Shown here: positions 47,062-57,150 of the stretch, in pieces | Position numbering within the stretch: position 1 is the first letter of the stretch | Layout: every line of letters begins with the position of its first letter | DNA from: Paulinella micropora | Taxonomy: Eukaryota; Cercozoa; Imbricatea; Euglyphida; Paulinellidae | Length of the DNA: 64,000 nt | NCBI GenBank assembly: GCA_019918135.1 | Contig: WBZZ01006266.1 | Span: 310,001-374,000, forward strand | Reading direction: 5' to 3' | Made by a program: the position numbers and the translations under genes | The notes under the pieces: model-generated | The model's database searches: none | The model's input: the letters and a program-made list of their open reading frames with translations, nothing else | What the model was told of the DNA's origin: nothing

Positions 47062-47206
47062 AAAAAAATTAAAAAAATCTCGCAAATTTTAGTGTGCCGG
47101 CGCAGCATTGCTACCTTTAACTTTGGACACAAAAAAAAGCGTTTTTAATAGAAATACCTGCTATTTTCTTTTTGCACGGTCCCACCTCGAGCCTGAAATT
47201 TTAAGA

Positions 47207-48202
47207 CTACTTCTGCAAGCATTCATCATCGTCGGACCCTGAATCGTCACCCGGCGGGCAAGAGTGCAGCCCCAAGGCTGCAACTGCCCATTTCAGCACT
47301 CCGAGGTCCAGCCCCTGGGGGACCGCGAAGCCTTTGTACTCGTCGAACGTTGTATGCCTCAGCTTGAAGCAGTTCGGGGCCTGCGGCCAGCTGGAGAGAA
47401 TGCTGTATCGGACGCAGAGGCGAACCCTGCCGTCGACGCCTACCTCCAGCTCGTTTTGCCTGATGACCGAGCTTGTGTAATTGATTTCAAACATCAACGG
47501 AAAAAAAGTTTTGTCGGGAAAGGAATACGTGACGGCCTGCGCGGGCCGCCAGTCCGCAGGCAACTGCAGCAAGGTAAGCCAAGCCTCCATTCCAGTGTTG
47601 CCACTCTTCGTCGTACTGTCCGGAGGAAGGGCCGTGGCATCTTCGAGGCGCAGCCGGTCCTGGTCGAAAGCTACGTTCCCCTCCAGCATGCAAAAAGAAC
47701 CCAGCCTGTGGACGGTCACTCTGCCGCTGTGCCCCCAGCGGGCCAATTCGGCCGCCTTGATGGTCAGCTGACGCGGGACGGCGGCATTGACCAAGGCCTC
47801 CACCCGACTAGCCAACCGAGAGGTTTCGAAGCGCAGCGCCGCCAGCTCCTGGTCGCGCTCATCATCACATGGCACCAGTTCCAGCCGCAGGCCTGGGGCT
47901 AGGATAGCACTGTTGTCCCCGCAGACCCGCAGTGCGTTGGCATCCGCCTCGATTGCGCGGACAGTCGCCGCACTCTCGCCCGCCGAGCTGAGCGGAGCGA
48001 CGTCGAAGCACCCCGCGCCCAACACAAAGGCGCTGCCGCGCAGCCCCGCAGTGTCACTTAGCTCCAGCCGCAACCAGCCGTCGGCCCCGTGCCTGTCACG
48101 AGTCAGGTCGAGGCGAAGTTCCTGGCGCACTTTGGTGCACAGTCTCTTGCGGGCGGGCTCCTCTGTACAGCTAGCGTTGTCGCTAGATGGCGCGGCACCC
48201 AT
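47207..48202 (-). CDS. Protein with possible N-myristoylation site and beta-rich C-terminus, 331 aa
   Basis: ATG 48202 gives MGAAPSSDNAS, which fits the N-myristoylation pattern (Gly2, Ser6). A basic PARKRLC stretch follows. The middle has a short coiled coil (LRFETSRLASRVEALVNAAV). The C-terminal half looks all-beta: GRVTVHRLGSFCMLEGNVAF, then LPADWRPAQAVTYSFP and VDGRVRLCVRYSILSSW. This order (a short coiled coil, then a beta domain with an LP-x-x-W/Y-x-P turn and a dG-x-V-x-L turn) resembles fibre-tip domains of phages and viruses, but the link is only by pattern. It ends with an acidic Asp/Ser tail. TATATGGG overlaps the start. Confidence 0.6.
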   Translation of the reverse strand: MGAAPSSDNASCTEEPARKRLCTKVRQELRLDLTRDRHGADGWLRLELSDTAGLRGSAFVLGAGCFDVAPLSSAGESAATVRAIEADANALRVCGDNSAILAPGLRLELVPCDDERDQELAALRFETSRLASRVEALVNAAVPRQLTIKAAELARWGHSGRVTVHRLGSFCMLEGNVAFDQDRLRLEDATALPPDSTTKSGNTGMEAWLTLLQLPADWRPAQAVTYSFPDKTFFPLMFEINYTSSVIRQNELEVGVDGRVRLCVRYSILSSWPQAPNCFKLRHTTFDEYKGFAVPQGLDLGVLKWAVAALGLHSCPPGDDSGSDDDECLQK

Positions 48203-48329
48203 ATATCTTCGCTGGGCGTAGCCTCTGGTTCTTCTTTTCCTTTGGCCGCCGGCAGCACTTTTTTTTTCGCCCTGTTTCCTAGCAAATGTTTGTGGTTTTT
48301 TTTTTCATCGTTTGTCGCGGGCGGGGGGG

Positions 48330-48717
48330 GGCCTTCTCTCCCCCACTGTCCTGTGAACAAAGGGGGAGGGGGCGGGGGGGGGGGGGGTGGGGGAGAGGGA
48401 ACGGTCCTAAGAAAACACCCTCGGGGGGAAAAAAAGTGAAAATGGAGCCTTAGATCCTTAGGAGTGTGAGAGTGCGACACAGCGCTGGGGCGCAGCTTGG
48501 GGCCGTCCGAGCCGTGCTAGGCCCACCCGAGCCTGTGCTCCGCTACCCAAAGCATATTTTTTTTAAAACAAGTTTAATAAAAGTCTGACAAAGTCAATGT
48601 GCTTTGGCACACTAAATGCCCCAACGAGCGGATTTTGTCTCGAGGTGGTAGGTAGTAGAAAAAAGGCAGAGGAGGGGGGGGGGGGCAAGGTTCGCCCTCA
48701 TCGTCGCTCAGCGTGAC
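48330..48717. repeat. Family D foldback and 5' flank of the HNH gene
   Basis: 48335-48410 has CACTGTCCTGTG with polypurine; 48440-48545 has GAGTGCGACACAGCGCTGGG and following sequence. From 48560 (AAGTTTAATAAAAGTCTGAC) to the ATG the sequence is also found at 5175-5295 and 36990-37110, with insertions. These are thus copies of the HNH gene's upstream region. 48203-48329 shows no gene. Confidence 0.65.
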
Positions 48718-51531
48718 ATGCAGAAAAACTACGAGGATGGCACTGAGCCAATGCCGGGCGCCCCCCCCCCCTTCTTCTCCCGCTCCCCGTTCTTAGATAG
48801 GAAGGCAAAAGTAAAGATGGCCATGCTCGTAGCCGCCAAGGCGGACAAACGCCGCACTAGTAGTACTTCTGAGCTAAGTCTGCGACGTAAATTAGGAGAG
48901 CTGGCGCGTCGACACAAGAACGTACAAATTCTGACAACCGAGCCAGTTTACCTCGGAGACTTTGCAGATCTATGTAATCTAAAGAGGCCCCTTTCCTTGT
49001 TTGAAGCGCGCAAATGGGCCCGCGCCAATCGCGGGCATCCCCTTTTAGCAGCGTACTTCGCGCCGGGGGGCGTCCGGGCACATGTTGACCATATAGTGCC
49101 AAGGCGCTGGGGAGGCCTGGACCATCCGCGCAACTATATGTTAATGCCAGATGTTGTGAACTCAAGTTTCAGGGAATTTGTAGACAACGAGAAGCTGGCC
49201 TACATAGGAAGCGTAGCAGCGCGCAAGGCAGCAGCCTTTTGTAAGTATGTCCGAGAACATATGAGCAAGTGTAGTCTGTTTCGCGACATGCCAGAGCTGC
49301 CCGTGGCTGGCTTGCACGTCACTTCGCACACGGCGCGTTGGCGGCCAGTACGCGCCAGCTCTTCTCCGCCTACCGCAGAATGTGTAGACTGCGAGGGCAA
49401 GATAACAACCGCACTAAGTGACCACGCAGGGGCACAAGCTTTTCAGGAAGCATTGCCTGAAGAAGAAGCAAGCCTCGCAGGGAAGGGAGGGGAGGATCAA
49501 GGAGCCTTGCAAACGATATGCAACACCACGCCAAAAAGCAAGAGACCAACTCACAGCGAAAGAATGCAACCCCTTGCTGGCCAGACTCAACAGCGACCGC
49601 CTCTGATCGAGCTTGAAAGTAGTAATAACCTCCAGGAACCCCGGAGTGCAACCGGCGCCTGGCTGAACCCTCAGACCAGCGAGCTCGCCCAGGCCAAGGC
49701 CTTGCTCGAGCAAGGCCCCAGCGAGGAAAACGAAAGGCTTGCCGTGGACCTGGACAGCCTGTGGCATGCCGTCGAGTACTTGGAAGGGCCTGAGGCCAAG
49801 GTCAGCTTTGCAGAATTCAAGGTCAGCAGTGACCCCGGCTTTTACTTCAAGCAACTTTTGGGCCTGATGCACGGACTGGAACACGGGCGCCAGCAGCAGC
49901 TCCTAGAACGCAGCCGCCAAGCCCCTGCTACCTCTCTGCTGTCCAAACTTGCGTGGCGGGAGATGTGGCCCAGAAAGGGCGAATTCAGCATCAAAAGCAT
50001 GCAGCTAAGCGTGCGCATGCAGCGCTTTGCGCTGCCAATCAAGGGCAAGGAAATGATAAAGTTGGAGGATTGCAGTGACGAGATTAGGGCTTTCTTTAGC
50101 CTTGCGCCAACCAAGTACTTCTGGCTCGACTTGCGCGACGTGCTCAGCCGCTGGTGGTTGGCGCGGACCGATGCTCACGTAGCAGTGAGGATTGTCTGGC
50201 CCAAACAAGTCCTGGATGGCCCTCCTGTTCAAGTTGAACAAACACGAGTCCTCAAAGTACAGCAGTTACGTCGTGAATACGAGCACAGCAGGTTAGAGCT
50301 AGTGCCCCTCTTTTGGGCGTCAAAGCACACGAAAAAGGAACAGAACATCTTCAAGGTCTGGGAAAAGGAGTGCACGCAATCCGTATCCGACCAACAGCTG
50401 GAAGGGTTTCTTTTCCCTGCCAGATTAACGCCTAGCACCTCACGGAACGTTGCACAACCTTATGTGCAGCAAATGCCTGACTGGGGCAGCTTGATTCAAA
50501 GCTGTTTTGAACAGCACGATGGAGAGCGGTTTACGGATTGGCTTGCACGCAATATGCAATGCTCACAGGAGCATAGGTCGCAGTTGTGGGTTTGCCTGGA
50601 GGGCCAGGTGCCGTTGCTGCTCCGGCAGATCCTGGTGTCCTTTTTCCAAGCTTTGGGTAATGAGCACATTGTGATTTTTCGAGAGGTCTATGAGCACAAG
50701 CTAAGCAATAAGCTTGAAGAGCTCCAGGCCTGTAAAATCGCTGTCCTGGATGGATGTCCACGACGAGCAGATGACCCTATTCAGTGGAAAAACCTGTTCC
50801 GTTGTCTTGCTAATCAACCCCGAAAATTCTCCGGCAGAAGCAACAATACTGAAACGTCAATCCTATTGAACAATAGGAGCCACGTGTTATTGCTACCCGA
50901 CGGGTTGGGTAAACCGCTGTGGACAGCGACACAGTTGCGGGCAAAAGGTGTAGCAGCTACGACCTTGCGGCTTGCGGCGGCCCCACCAGCACTGGAACCT
51001 CCCACCAACGTTCTTTCAACGGAAGATTTCGTGCGCTATCTGCAGGCCCGCCAACTGGAGGCACTAGCGCCCTTGCCATCAGTGGCCGAGCAAGATAATT
51101 TATTTGCTAGGTATGTACCAGAATTCTGTCGGCTGGTTGCGACAGAAGAAAGACTCCCGGGTCTAAAGAAAACCGGTAGAAAAGAGGTCCCCCATGTTTT
51201 CCCCGTCTTCATGGGAAAAAATAAGGGGTTCTATGCAATCCGACACCTTGATATTATTGCTAGTTTTGAAAGCTTCCTTGGCCTCGGTAGAGGAGAATTG
51301 GGAAAGGCGGGTGAAGAGAAGTTTTGGGCTAGCATGAAAGAACGTTTCCCGCGGTTGGACCTCGCAAGCAAGACCCAAACTATGTACTCCGCCCTCGGGA
51401 GCGCGGGGCCCCAAGCCAAAGGCCTTCTCTTTCCATACACCGCGGCCGAGCTGTATCCGCAGGCTATCGGGGGGGAGGCGATGCCTCAATCCGGAAAGAG
51501 AAAGTTGAAGAGGAAGAGAGGATACGACTGA
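48718..51531 (+). CDS. Degenerate D5/SF3-type helicase-like protein with N-terminal HNH nuclease, 937 aa
   Basis: ATG 48718, stop TGA 51529-51531. The HNH module is at about 65-185 with AHVDHIVP (H122, D124, H125), GGLDHPRNY (N139), and a trailing N and K; it is clearly related to the C-terminal HNH of the 13742 protein. After a variable linker (about 190-320), residues from about 320 follow the 31848 protein closely (DSLWHAVEYLEGPEAKVSFA; RQAPATSLLSKLAWRE; FWLDLRD-x(4)-RWW). WVCLEGQVPLLLRQIL near 623 stands where Walker A should be but lacks GK[ST]; KIAVLDG near 672 and NRSHVLLLPDG near 718 take the Walker B and sensor-1 places. The C-terminal domain (GKNKGFYAIRHLDIIASFES ... GLLFPYT) is at about 820-914, then a Lys/Arg tail. 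A DNA-cleaving, possibly selfish or host-targeting role is inferred. Some family copies carry pieces of its flanks. Confidence 0.75.
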   Translation: MQKNYEDGTEPMPGAPPPFFSRSPFLDRKAKVKMAMLVAAKADKRRTSSTSELSLRRKLGELARRHKNVQILTTEPVYLGDFADLCNLKRPLSLFEARKWARANRGHPLLAAYFAPGGVRAHVDHIVPRRWGGLDHPRNYMLMPDVVNSSFREFVDNEKLAYIGSVAARKAAAFCKYVREHMSKCSLFRDMPELPVAGLHVTSHTARWRPVRASSSPPTAECVDCEGKITTALSDHAGAQAFQEALPEEEASLAGKGGEDQGALQTICNTTPKSKRPTHSERMQPLAGQTQQRPPLIELESSNNLQEPRSATGAWLNPQTSELAQAKALLEQGPSEENERLAVDLDSLWHAVEYLEGPEAKVSFAEFKVSSDPGFYFKQLLGLMHGLEHGRQQQLLERSRQAPATSLLSKLAWREMWPRKGEFSIKSMQLSVRMQRFALPIKGKEMIKLEDCSDEIRAFFSLAPTKYFWLDLRDVLSRWWLARTDAHVAVRIVWPKQVLDGPPVQVEQTRVLKVQQLRREYEHSRLELVPLFWASKHTKKEQNIFKVWEKECTQSVSDQQLEGFLFPARLTPSTSRNVAQPYVQQMPDWGSLIQSCFEQHDGERFTDWLARNMQCSQEHRSQLWVCLEGQVPLLLRQILVSFFQALGNEHIVIFREVYEHKLSNKLEELQACKIAVLDGCPRRADDPIQWKNLFRCLANQPRKFSGRSNNTETSILLNNRSHVLLLPDGLGKPLWTATQLRAKGVAATTLRLAAAPPALEPPTNVLSTEDFVRYLQARQLEALAPLPSVAEQDNLFARYVPEFCRLVATEERLPGLKKTGRKEVPHVFPVFMGKNKGFYAIRHLDIIASFESFLGLGRGELGKAGEEKFWASMKERFPRLDLASKTQTMYSALGSAGPQAKGLLFPYTAAELYPQAIGGEAMPQSGKRKLKRKRGYD

Positions 51532-51960
51532 GAAAACTGCCTTGGACTCGCTGGCGGCACTACAAGATACGCATCGTAAAAAGAAAAGGAAGATGCAAAG
51601 CCAAGAGGCGCTTTGAAACGGCCTGAAGCAATTGTTTCCGATGCTAGACCTTGACAAGAAGTTCGATTCCAATATAATCTTAGGTCCGGCAGGTGCAGCC
51701 AAAAAGCCCCCCCCCCCCCTCTTGTTTCCCTACAAGGCGAATGAATTCCGGGAGAATGGAGAACTGTGGCGCAGTCTACCTTGGACTTGCGGTGAGGCGC
51801 CACACAGAACAAAAACAGAATGCGCAGCAAGGAAACAAAAGGGGCAAAATGAAGCAAAAAAGAATGGTCGAACAATGTGTAGGCGGTGAGGGTTTGACTC
51901 TCCCGGAGCTACTACGTAGCAGTCGGTTGATTGGTTACAAAGTTAAAAAGGTTTTTTATT
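51532..51960 (+). pseudogene. Remnant of another SF3-like gene 3' end
   Basis: After the stop of the 48718 gene, 51635-51745 reads FPMLDLDKKF, then KP with a poly-Pro stretch and LLFPYKANEF. This parallels FPRLDLASK and GLLFPYTAAEL of the intact C-terminal domain. The stretch 51840-51960 (GGGGCAAAATGAAGCAAAAA, GTAGCAGTCGGTTGATTGGT) is shared with 17205-17330 and 42155-42265. It suggests that two family genes once stood in tandem here. Confidence 0.6.
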
Positions 51961-52009
51961 AAAAGCTCAGGTTCTGACGATTAGGAGCCTAATGATTTAC
52001 GCGCAAGTC

Positions 52010-53565
52010 GCTTTTCCTCTTTTCATATTTTTCATATTTTTCTGACCTTGCGCACGGTGGCCGAGCCATGGCACGGACAGGACGCCGTCGGGATTGGGAG
52101 GTCCTTGTCCACCTGCTACATTGACCACCGCCCGTTCATCCGCCGCAGGGCTGCGCTGGAGCACAGTGCGCAAGATCTGCGGAAATATCTGCTGGAATAT
52201 GAAAAGTGGAAAAAAAAAATCTTTTCGGATGCGTTTGCACGCGCAAACAAGGGGCAAGGAGGGGGGGGGGTAGGCAGGGGACGACGGGAACAGAGGGGGG
52301 AGGGGGGCGGGGGGGATCACTCCCCTCCTCCTTCTTCCCCCCCTTCCTCTTTCTCCTCTCCCTCTTCCCCCCCCCTTTCATTCCCCCCCCCCGTTTGTTT
52401 CTTTGGTTCTCGGGCAAAAAAAACTTTTTTTCCTCTTTTCATATTTTTCATATGTTTCTGACCTTGCGCACGGTGGCTGAGCCATGGCACGGACAGGGCG
52501 CCGTCGGGATTGTGAGGCCCTTGTCCACCTGCTACATTGACCACCGCGCCGTTCATCCGCCGCAGGGCTGCGCTGGAGCACAGTGCGCAAGATGTAAAAA
52601 AAAAAGGAAAAATATGAAAAGTAGAAAAACAAAATTTTTCGGATGCGTTTGCACGCGCAAACAAGGGGCAAGGGGAGGGGGGGGGGGGGTAAGCAGGGGA
52701 CGACGGGAACAGAGAGAAGGGAGGGGGCGGGGGGGAGCATTCCCCCCCCCCCCTTCTTCCCCCCCGTTTGTTTCTTTGGTTCTCGGGCAAAAAATATTTT
52801 TTTTCCTCTTTTCATATTTTTCATATTTTTTTGACCTTGCGCACGGTGGCTGAGCCATGGCACGGACAGGGCGCTGTCGGGATTGTGAGACCCTTGTCCA
52901 CCTGCTACATTGACCATCGCCCGTCCATCCGCCGCAGGGCTGCGTTGGAGCACAGTGCGCAAGATGTAAAAAAAATAGGAAAAATATGAAAAGTGGAAAA
53001 AAAAATTTTTTTCGGATGCGTTTGCACGCGCAAACAAGGGGCAAGGGGAGAGGGGGGGGGGGGGGTAAGCAGGGGACGACGGGAACAGAGGGGGGGGGGG
53101 GGAGCACTCCTCCCCCCCTTCTTCCCCCCCGTTTGTTTCTTTGGTTCTCGGGCAAAAAATGTTTTTTCCTCTTTTCATATTTTTCATATTTTTCTGACCT
53201 TGCGCACGGTGGCCGAGCCATGGCTCCGACAGGGCGCCGTCGGGGCTGTGAGACCCTGGTCCACCTGCTACATTGACCATCGCCCGTCCATCCGCCGCGG
53301 GGCTGCGCTGGAGCACAGTGCGCAAAATGTAAAAAAAAAGGAAAAATATGAAAAGTGGAAAAAAAAATTTTTCGGATGCGTTTGCACGCGCAAACAAGGG
53401 GCAAGGGGAGGGGGGGGGGGGGGTAAGCAGGGGACGACGGGAACAGAGAGAAAGGAGGGGGTGGGGGGGGGGAGCACTCCCCCCCCCATTCTTCCCCCCC
53501 TTCCTCTTTCTCCTCTCCCCCCCCTTTCATTCTCCCCCCGTTTGTTTCTTAGGTTCACTGTGCTG
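52010..53565. repeat. Family A foldback array, four tandem units
   Basis: Units lie at about 52018-52210, 52437-52630, 52810-53000 and 53170-53360, spaced 360-420 bp. Each has TTTTCATATTTTTCATATTT, CCTTGCGCACGGTGGC, GAGCCATGGC, CAGGGCTGCG, GAGCACAGTGCGCAAGAT and AATATGAAAAGT. They are separated by the hairpin GTTTGCACGCGCAAAC and G-rich then C-rich arms (for example 52256-52385). In this array the segment after GCGCAAGAT is often changed to GTAAAAAAA. Frames open through the units are compositionally biased and not credible as genes. Confidence 0.85.
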
Positions 53566-53960
53566 CGCAAGCTTGCCTGACACGCCGGCGGAGACTCCTT
53601 GCAGGTCTTTGGCACGCCGCTGGCCCCGGGTCGAGCTCGCGGCGCCGGTGCGCTCGCTGGCAGTTGTCGGCTGCCACTGTCCACCGCGAGCGTCGCGGTG
53701 GGCTCGCTGGTACCTGTCGCTGCAATACGCTATTGGTTCATGGCCCCCTTCACCTCCTCTTCCCATCCGGCACCTCTCGCACAAGTTAGAGCGCGGCGCC
53801 TCCCGTGAAACCAGCGTTTGTTGCCGGGGTTGGATAGTCGCGATGATCTCGGGGAAACCCTAATTTCAACCGAAGGTGGCGGTAACGGGTAAAGAGCCTT
53901 TGTATATGTACGGGACTTATGTCGGTAAAATACAGCGACAGCTTTTCCAAACTCGGCTTC
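53566..53960 (-). pseudogene. GC-rich unassigned stretch, possible RING/Sel1-family fragment at its end
   Basis: The stretch is unique in this window and open on both strands. Near 53930-53970 the minus strand reads NLDEAEFGKAVAVFYRHKSR; LDEAEF also occurs in the RING/Sel1 protein and at 10.08 kb. No start or domain is visible otherwise, so I cannot name it. Confidence 0.25.
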
Positions 53961-54330
53961 ATCCAAATTTCCTCCCCGCCCTCCCTTTTTCTTTTCTCTC
54001 TGCCCCCGCTTTCCTCTTCTCCTTGAGCCCTCCGGGCTCAGGGGGCTCGGGGAGAGAGAAAAAGAGGGGGGGAGGGCGCCCCCTCCCATCACACATCTAC
54101 CCCTCGCCTTCCCCTCTTTCCCTTCCAACTGCCCACCGGTCTCTGGAGGGGGTTCACCTCTCCAAGAATTCAATCCAATCCGCATCTCGGTGATCTGTTC
54201 CAAGATGTTTTTTTGGCCGGGAGCAAAATTAATTATAACAGTTCCATTGAAATTTAATTTTAAAAAACTCACAAATTTAAACGGAATGAGGCAAAAAGTA
54301 GGAAAGCGAGTGCCGGTCTCTCTCCATCCA
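53950..54330. repeat. Duplicated foldback block (paired with about 10090-10470)
   Basis: Nearly identical to 10090-10470, including the hairpin GAGCCCTCCGGGCTC and the AT-rich stretch after it. Differences are few (for example CCCACCGGT for CCCGCCGGT). Confidence 0.8.
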
Positions 54331-56015
54331 TCCGCCGCAGGGCTGCGCTGGAGCACTGTGCGCAAGATCTGCGGAAATATCTGCAGGAATTTGAAAAGTG
54401 GAAAAAATATTTTTTTGGGATGCGTTTGCACGCGCAAACAAGGGGACAAGGGGGAAACGGGGGGGAGGAGCACTCCCCTTCCCTTGCCTCCTCCCCTTCC
54501 TCCTTCTCCCTCCCCTTTAGCTTCCCCCCTTCCCCTTAGTCTGTTTCTTTGGTTGTCGGCCAAAAAATTTTTTTTCCTGATTTCATATTTTTCATATTTT
54601 TCTGACCTTGCGCACGGTGGCCGAGCCATGGCACCGACAGGACGCCGTCGGGGCTGTGAGACCCTCGTCCACCTGCTACATGGACCACCGCGTCCATCCG
54701 CCGCAGGGCTGCGCTGGAGCACAGTGCGCAAGATCAGCGGAAATATCTGCTGGAATATGAAAAGTGGAAAAAAAAATTTGTCGGATGCACGCGCAAACAA
54801 GGGGCGAGGGGAGGGGGGGGGGGTAAGCAGGGGACGACGGGAACAGGGGGGAGGGGGGCGGGGGAGAGCACTCCCCCCTCCCCCTTCTTTCCCCCCTTCC
54901 TCTTTCTCCTCTCCCTCCCCCCTCCCCTTCTTCCTCCCCCGTTTGTTTCTTTGGTTCTCGGGCAAAAAAAATTTTTTTTTTTCCTGATTTCATATTTTTC
55001 ATATTTTTCTGACCTTGCGCACGGTGGCCGAGCCATGGCACCGACAGGACGCCGTCGGGGCTGTGAGACCCTCGTCCACCTGCTACATGGACCACCGCCG
55101 TCCATCCGCCGCAGGGCTGCGCTGGAGCACAGTGCGCAAGATCAGCGGAAATATCTGCTGGAATATGAAAAGTGGAAAAAAAAAATTTTTTTCGGATGCA
55201 CGCGCAAACAAGGGGCGAGGGGAGGGGGGGGGGGGGTGGTAAGCAGGGGACGACGGGAACAGAGGGGGAGGGGGGCGGGGGGGAGCACTCCCCCCTCCCC
55301 CTTCTTCCCCCCCTTCCTCTTTCTCCTCTCCCTCCCTCCCCCCTCCCCTTCTTCCTCCCCCGTTTGTTTCTTTGGTTCTCGGGCAAAAAAAATTTTTTTT
55401 CCTGATTTCATATTTTTCATATTTTTCTGACCTTGCGCATGGTGGCCGAGCCATGGCACCGACAGAACGCCGTCGGGATTGTGAGGCCCTTGTCCACCTG
55501 CTACATGGACCACCGCCCGCCCATCCACCGCAGGGCTGCGCTGGAGCACAGTGCGCAAGATCAGCGGAAATATCTGCTGGAATATGAAAAGTGGAAAAAA
55601 AAATTTTTTCGGATGCACGCGCAAACAAGGGGCGAGGGGAGGGGGGGGGTGGTAAGCAGGGGACGACGGGAACAGAGGGGGAGGGGGGGAGCACTCCCCC
55701 CTCCCCCTTCTTCCCCCCCTTCCTCTTTCTCCTCTCCCTCCCTCCCCCCTCCCCTTCTTCCTCCCCCGTTTGTTTCTTTGGTTCTCGGGCAAAAATTTTT
55801 TTTTTCCTGATTTCATATTTTTCATATTTTTCTGACCTTGCGCACGGTGGCCGAGCCATGGCACCGACAGGACGCCGTCGGGATTGTGAGGCCCTTGTCC
55901 ACCTGCTACATGGACCACCGCCCGCCCATCCGCCGCAGGGCTGCGCTGGAAGCACGGTGCGAGCACGGTGCGCAAGATCTGCGGATATAGGAAAATATGA
56001 AAAGTGGCAAAAAAC
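54330..56015. repeat. Family A foldback array, five units
   Basis: A 3' half-unit at 54325-54400 and full units at about 54575-54770, 54985-55175, 55400-55590 and 55805-56010 have a period of about 400-415 bp. G-rich and C-rich arms meet at GGGAGCACTCCCCC (for example 55277-55297), and outer parts also pair (CAAACAAGGGG against CCCCCGTTTGTTT). The last part from about 55410 belongs to the duplication with 25830-27475. Confidence 0.85.
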
Positions 56016-57150
56016 TTTCGGAACGTGTTGAGGCTAAATCTAGATAAAAGGAAACGGAAGCTAGTCCAAGCGAGTGCGTCAAATTAAAAAAATCGATCCT
56101 CAGGCCTCAAATTGCGTATTTCTCGAGAGGTTCGCACAAAGCCTCTTTCAGCCTATTTCTATCACGTTCCGCTTCCTGCTCGGTTTTAAAACCTTTGTAC
56201 TGATAAGTCGTCCCCAACCCGCTGCCATACCGCGTCCAGTTAAATTCTAGAAAGACCTTCACGAGCCACGTAATCTCTTTGGCCCCATACTCGTTTGTTT
56301 CGTACCTCCGTATGTTGAATCTTGAAAAAGCCGGCAGGGGTAGCTAGGGGATTCTTTTTTGTGCCTTTAGACGACCCCTTTGTTCCTTCGATTAAAAATC
56401 ACATTTTTGAATCACTGTTTGTGGATCGCAAACTGTAAAGGATTGTAATGTTGGGTCCGGTGGATGGGTGGTGGCGGGTTTGCTAGCTTTTTAGGCCGTT
56501 GTCGTCGAGCATGCCGAAGGTAAAAGCTTTGCCAGGAATTTTTTTATTTTGTACACCGGCGAAGCGCGCCCCTGCCCTCCCCTTTCCTCGCCCGCCCTCC
56601 CTCCCTGTTCTCAGTGTCAAGTGTAAAACTCTGTCGAGTTTTTATTTAAAACAAACTTTTGTTTTGCACTTTCCTGGCGCTTCACTCCCATGCTTCTTCC
56701 CTCTCCCTCTCCTAATTTTCCGTGCCAAGTGTAAGACCATCGAACTTTCACGAAAAAAATTTTGCACTTTATTGGCACACTGGAGGCTCACCGTCTGCTA
56801 CGAATCGGGCACCGGCTTGGACATCGGCTCAGAGCGGGGCTTGTCACTCTCTCTCTCTCTCTCCTAGTTCTCAGTGCCAAGATTAACAACTTTGTCAAGG
56901 ATTTTTTTATTTGCGCTGATTTTTGTACACAGGCGAAGCGCGCCCCCTGCCCCTCCCCCTTCCCAGTCTCACTCCTAGTCTTCAGTGTCACGTGTAAGAC
57001 CGTCGAGCTTTAATTCAGCGTAATTTCACACTTTCTTGGCGCCCTCTCTCTGCCCCCTTCCCTCTCCCACTCCCTGCTCTCAGACGAGGGGGTGTGGGGG
57101 GGAGAGAAAGACAATTCGTGCTTCCATGGCATAGACAGGGCGCCGTCGGG
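56015..57150. repeat. Second copy of the 26430-27475 duplication
   Basis: It follows the 26.4-27.5 kb block closely: coiled-coil gene fragment, a piece with GGGTCCGGTGGATGGGTGG, a short patch of the F-box/LRR gene at 56503-56525, and family B units. It has an added family B segment (about 56870-56990). It continues into a family A unit at 57125 instead of the 34-bp tandem. Confidence 0.8.
56104..56332 (-). pseudogene. Coiled-coil cassette gene, internal-deletion fragment (fourth copy)
   Basis: Same as 26527-26755: 3' part of the 39472-40413 gene joined at CGTACC to a piece nearer its 5' end. Since both copies share the deletion, the deletion came before the segmental duplication. Confidence 0.75.

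Noticed and set aside
52010-53565. CRISPR-like array of regularly spaced repeats
   Set aside because: The period is about 360-420 bp, the spacers are themselves repeats, and no cas gene is present.
52010-56015. Repeated ORFs such as those starting MAPTGRRRG or MRTVAEPWH within family A units
   Set aside because: They are open on both strands because of low complexity, change frame between units, and are built on palindromes; no unit keeps one protein.
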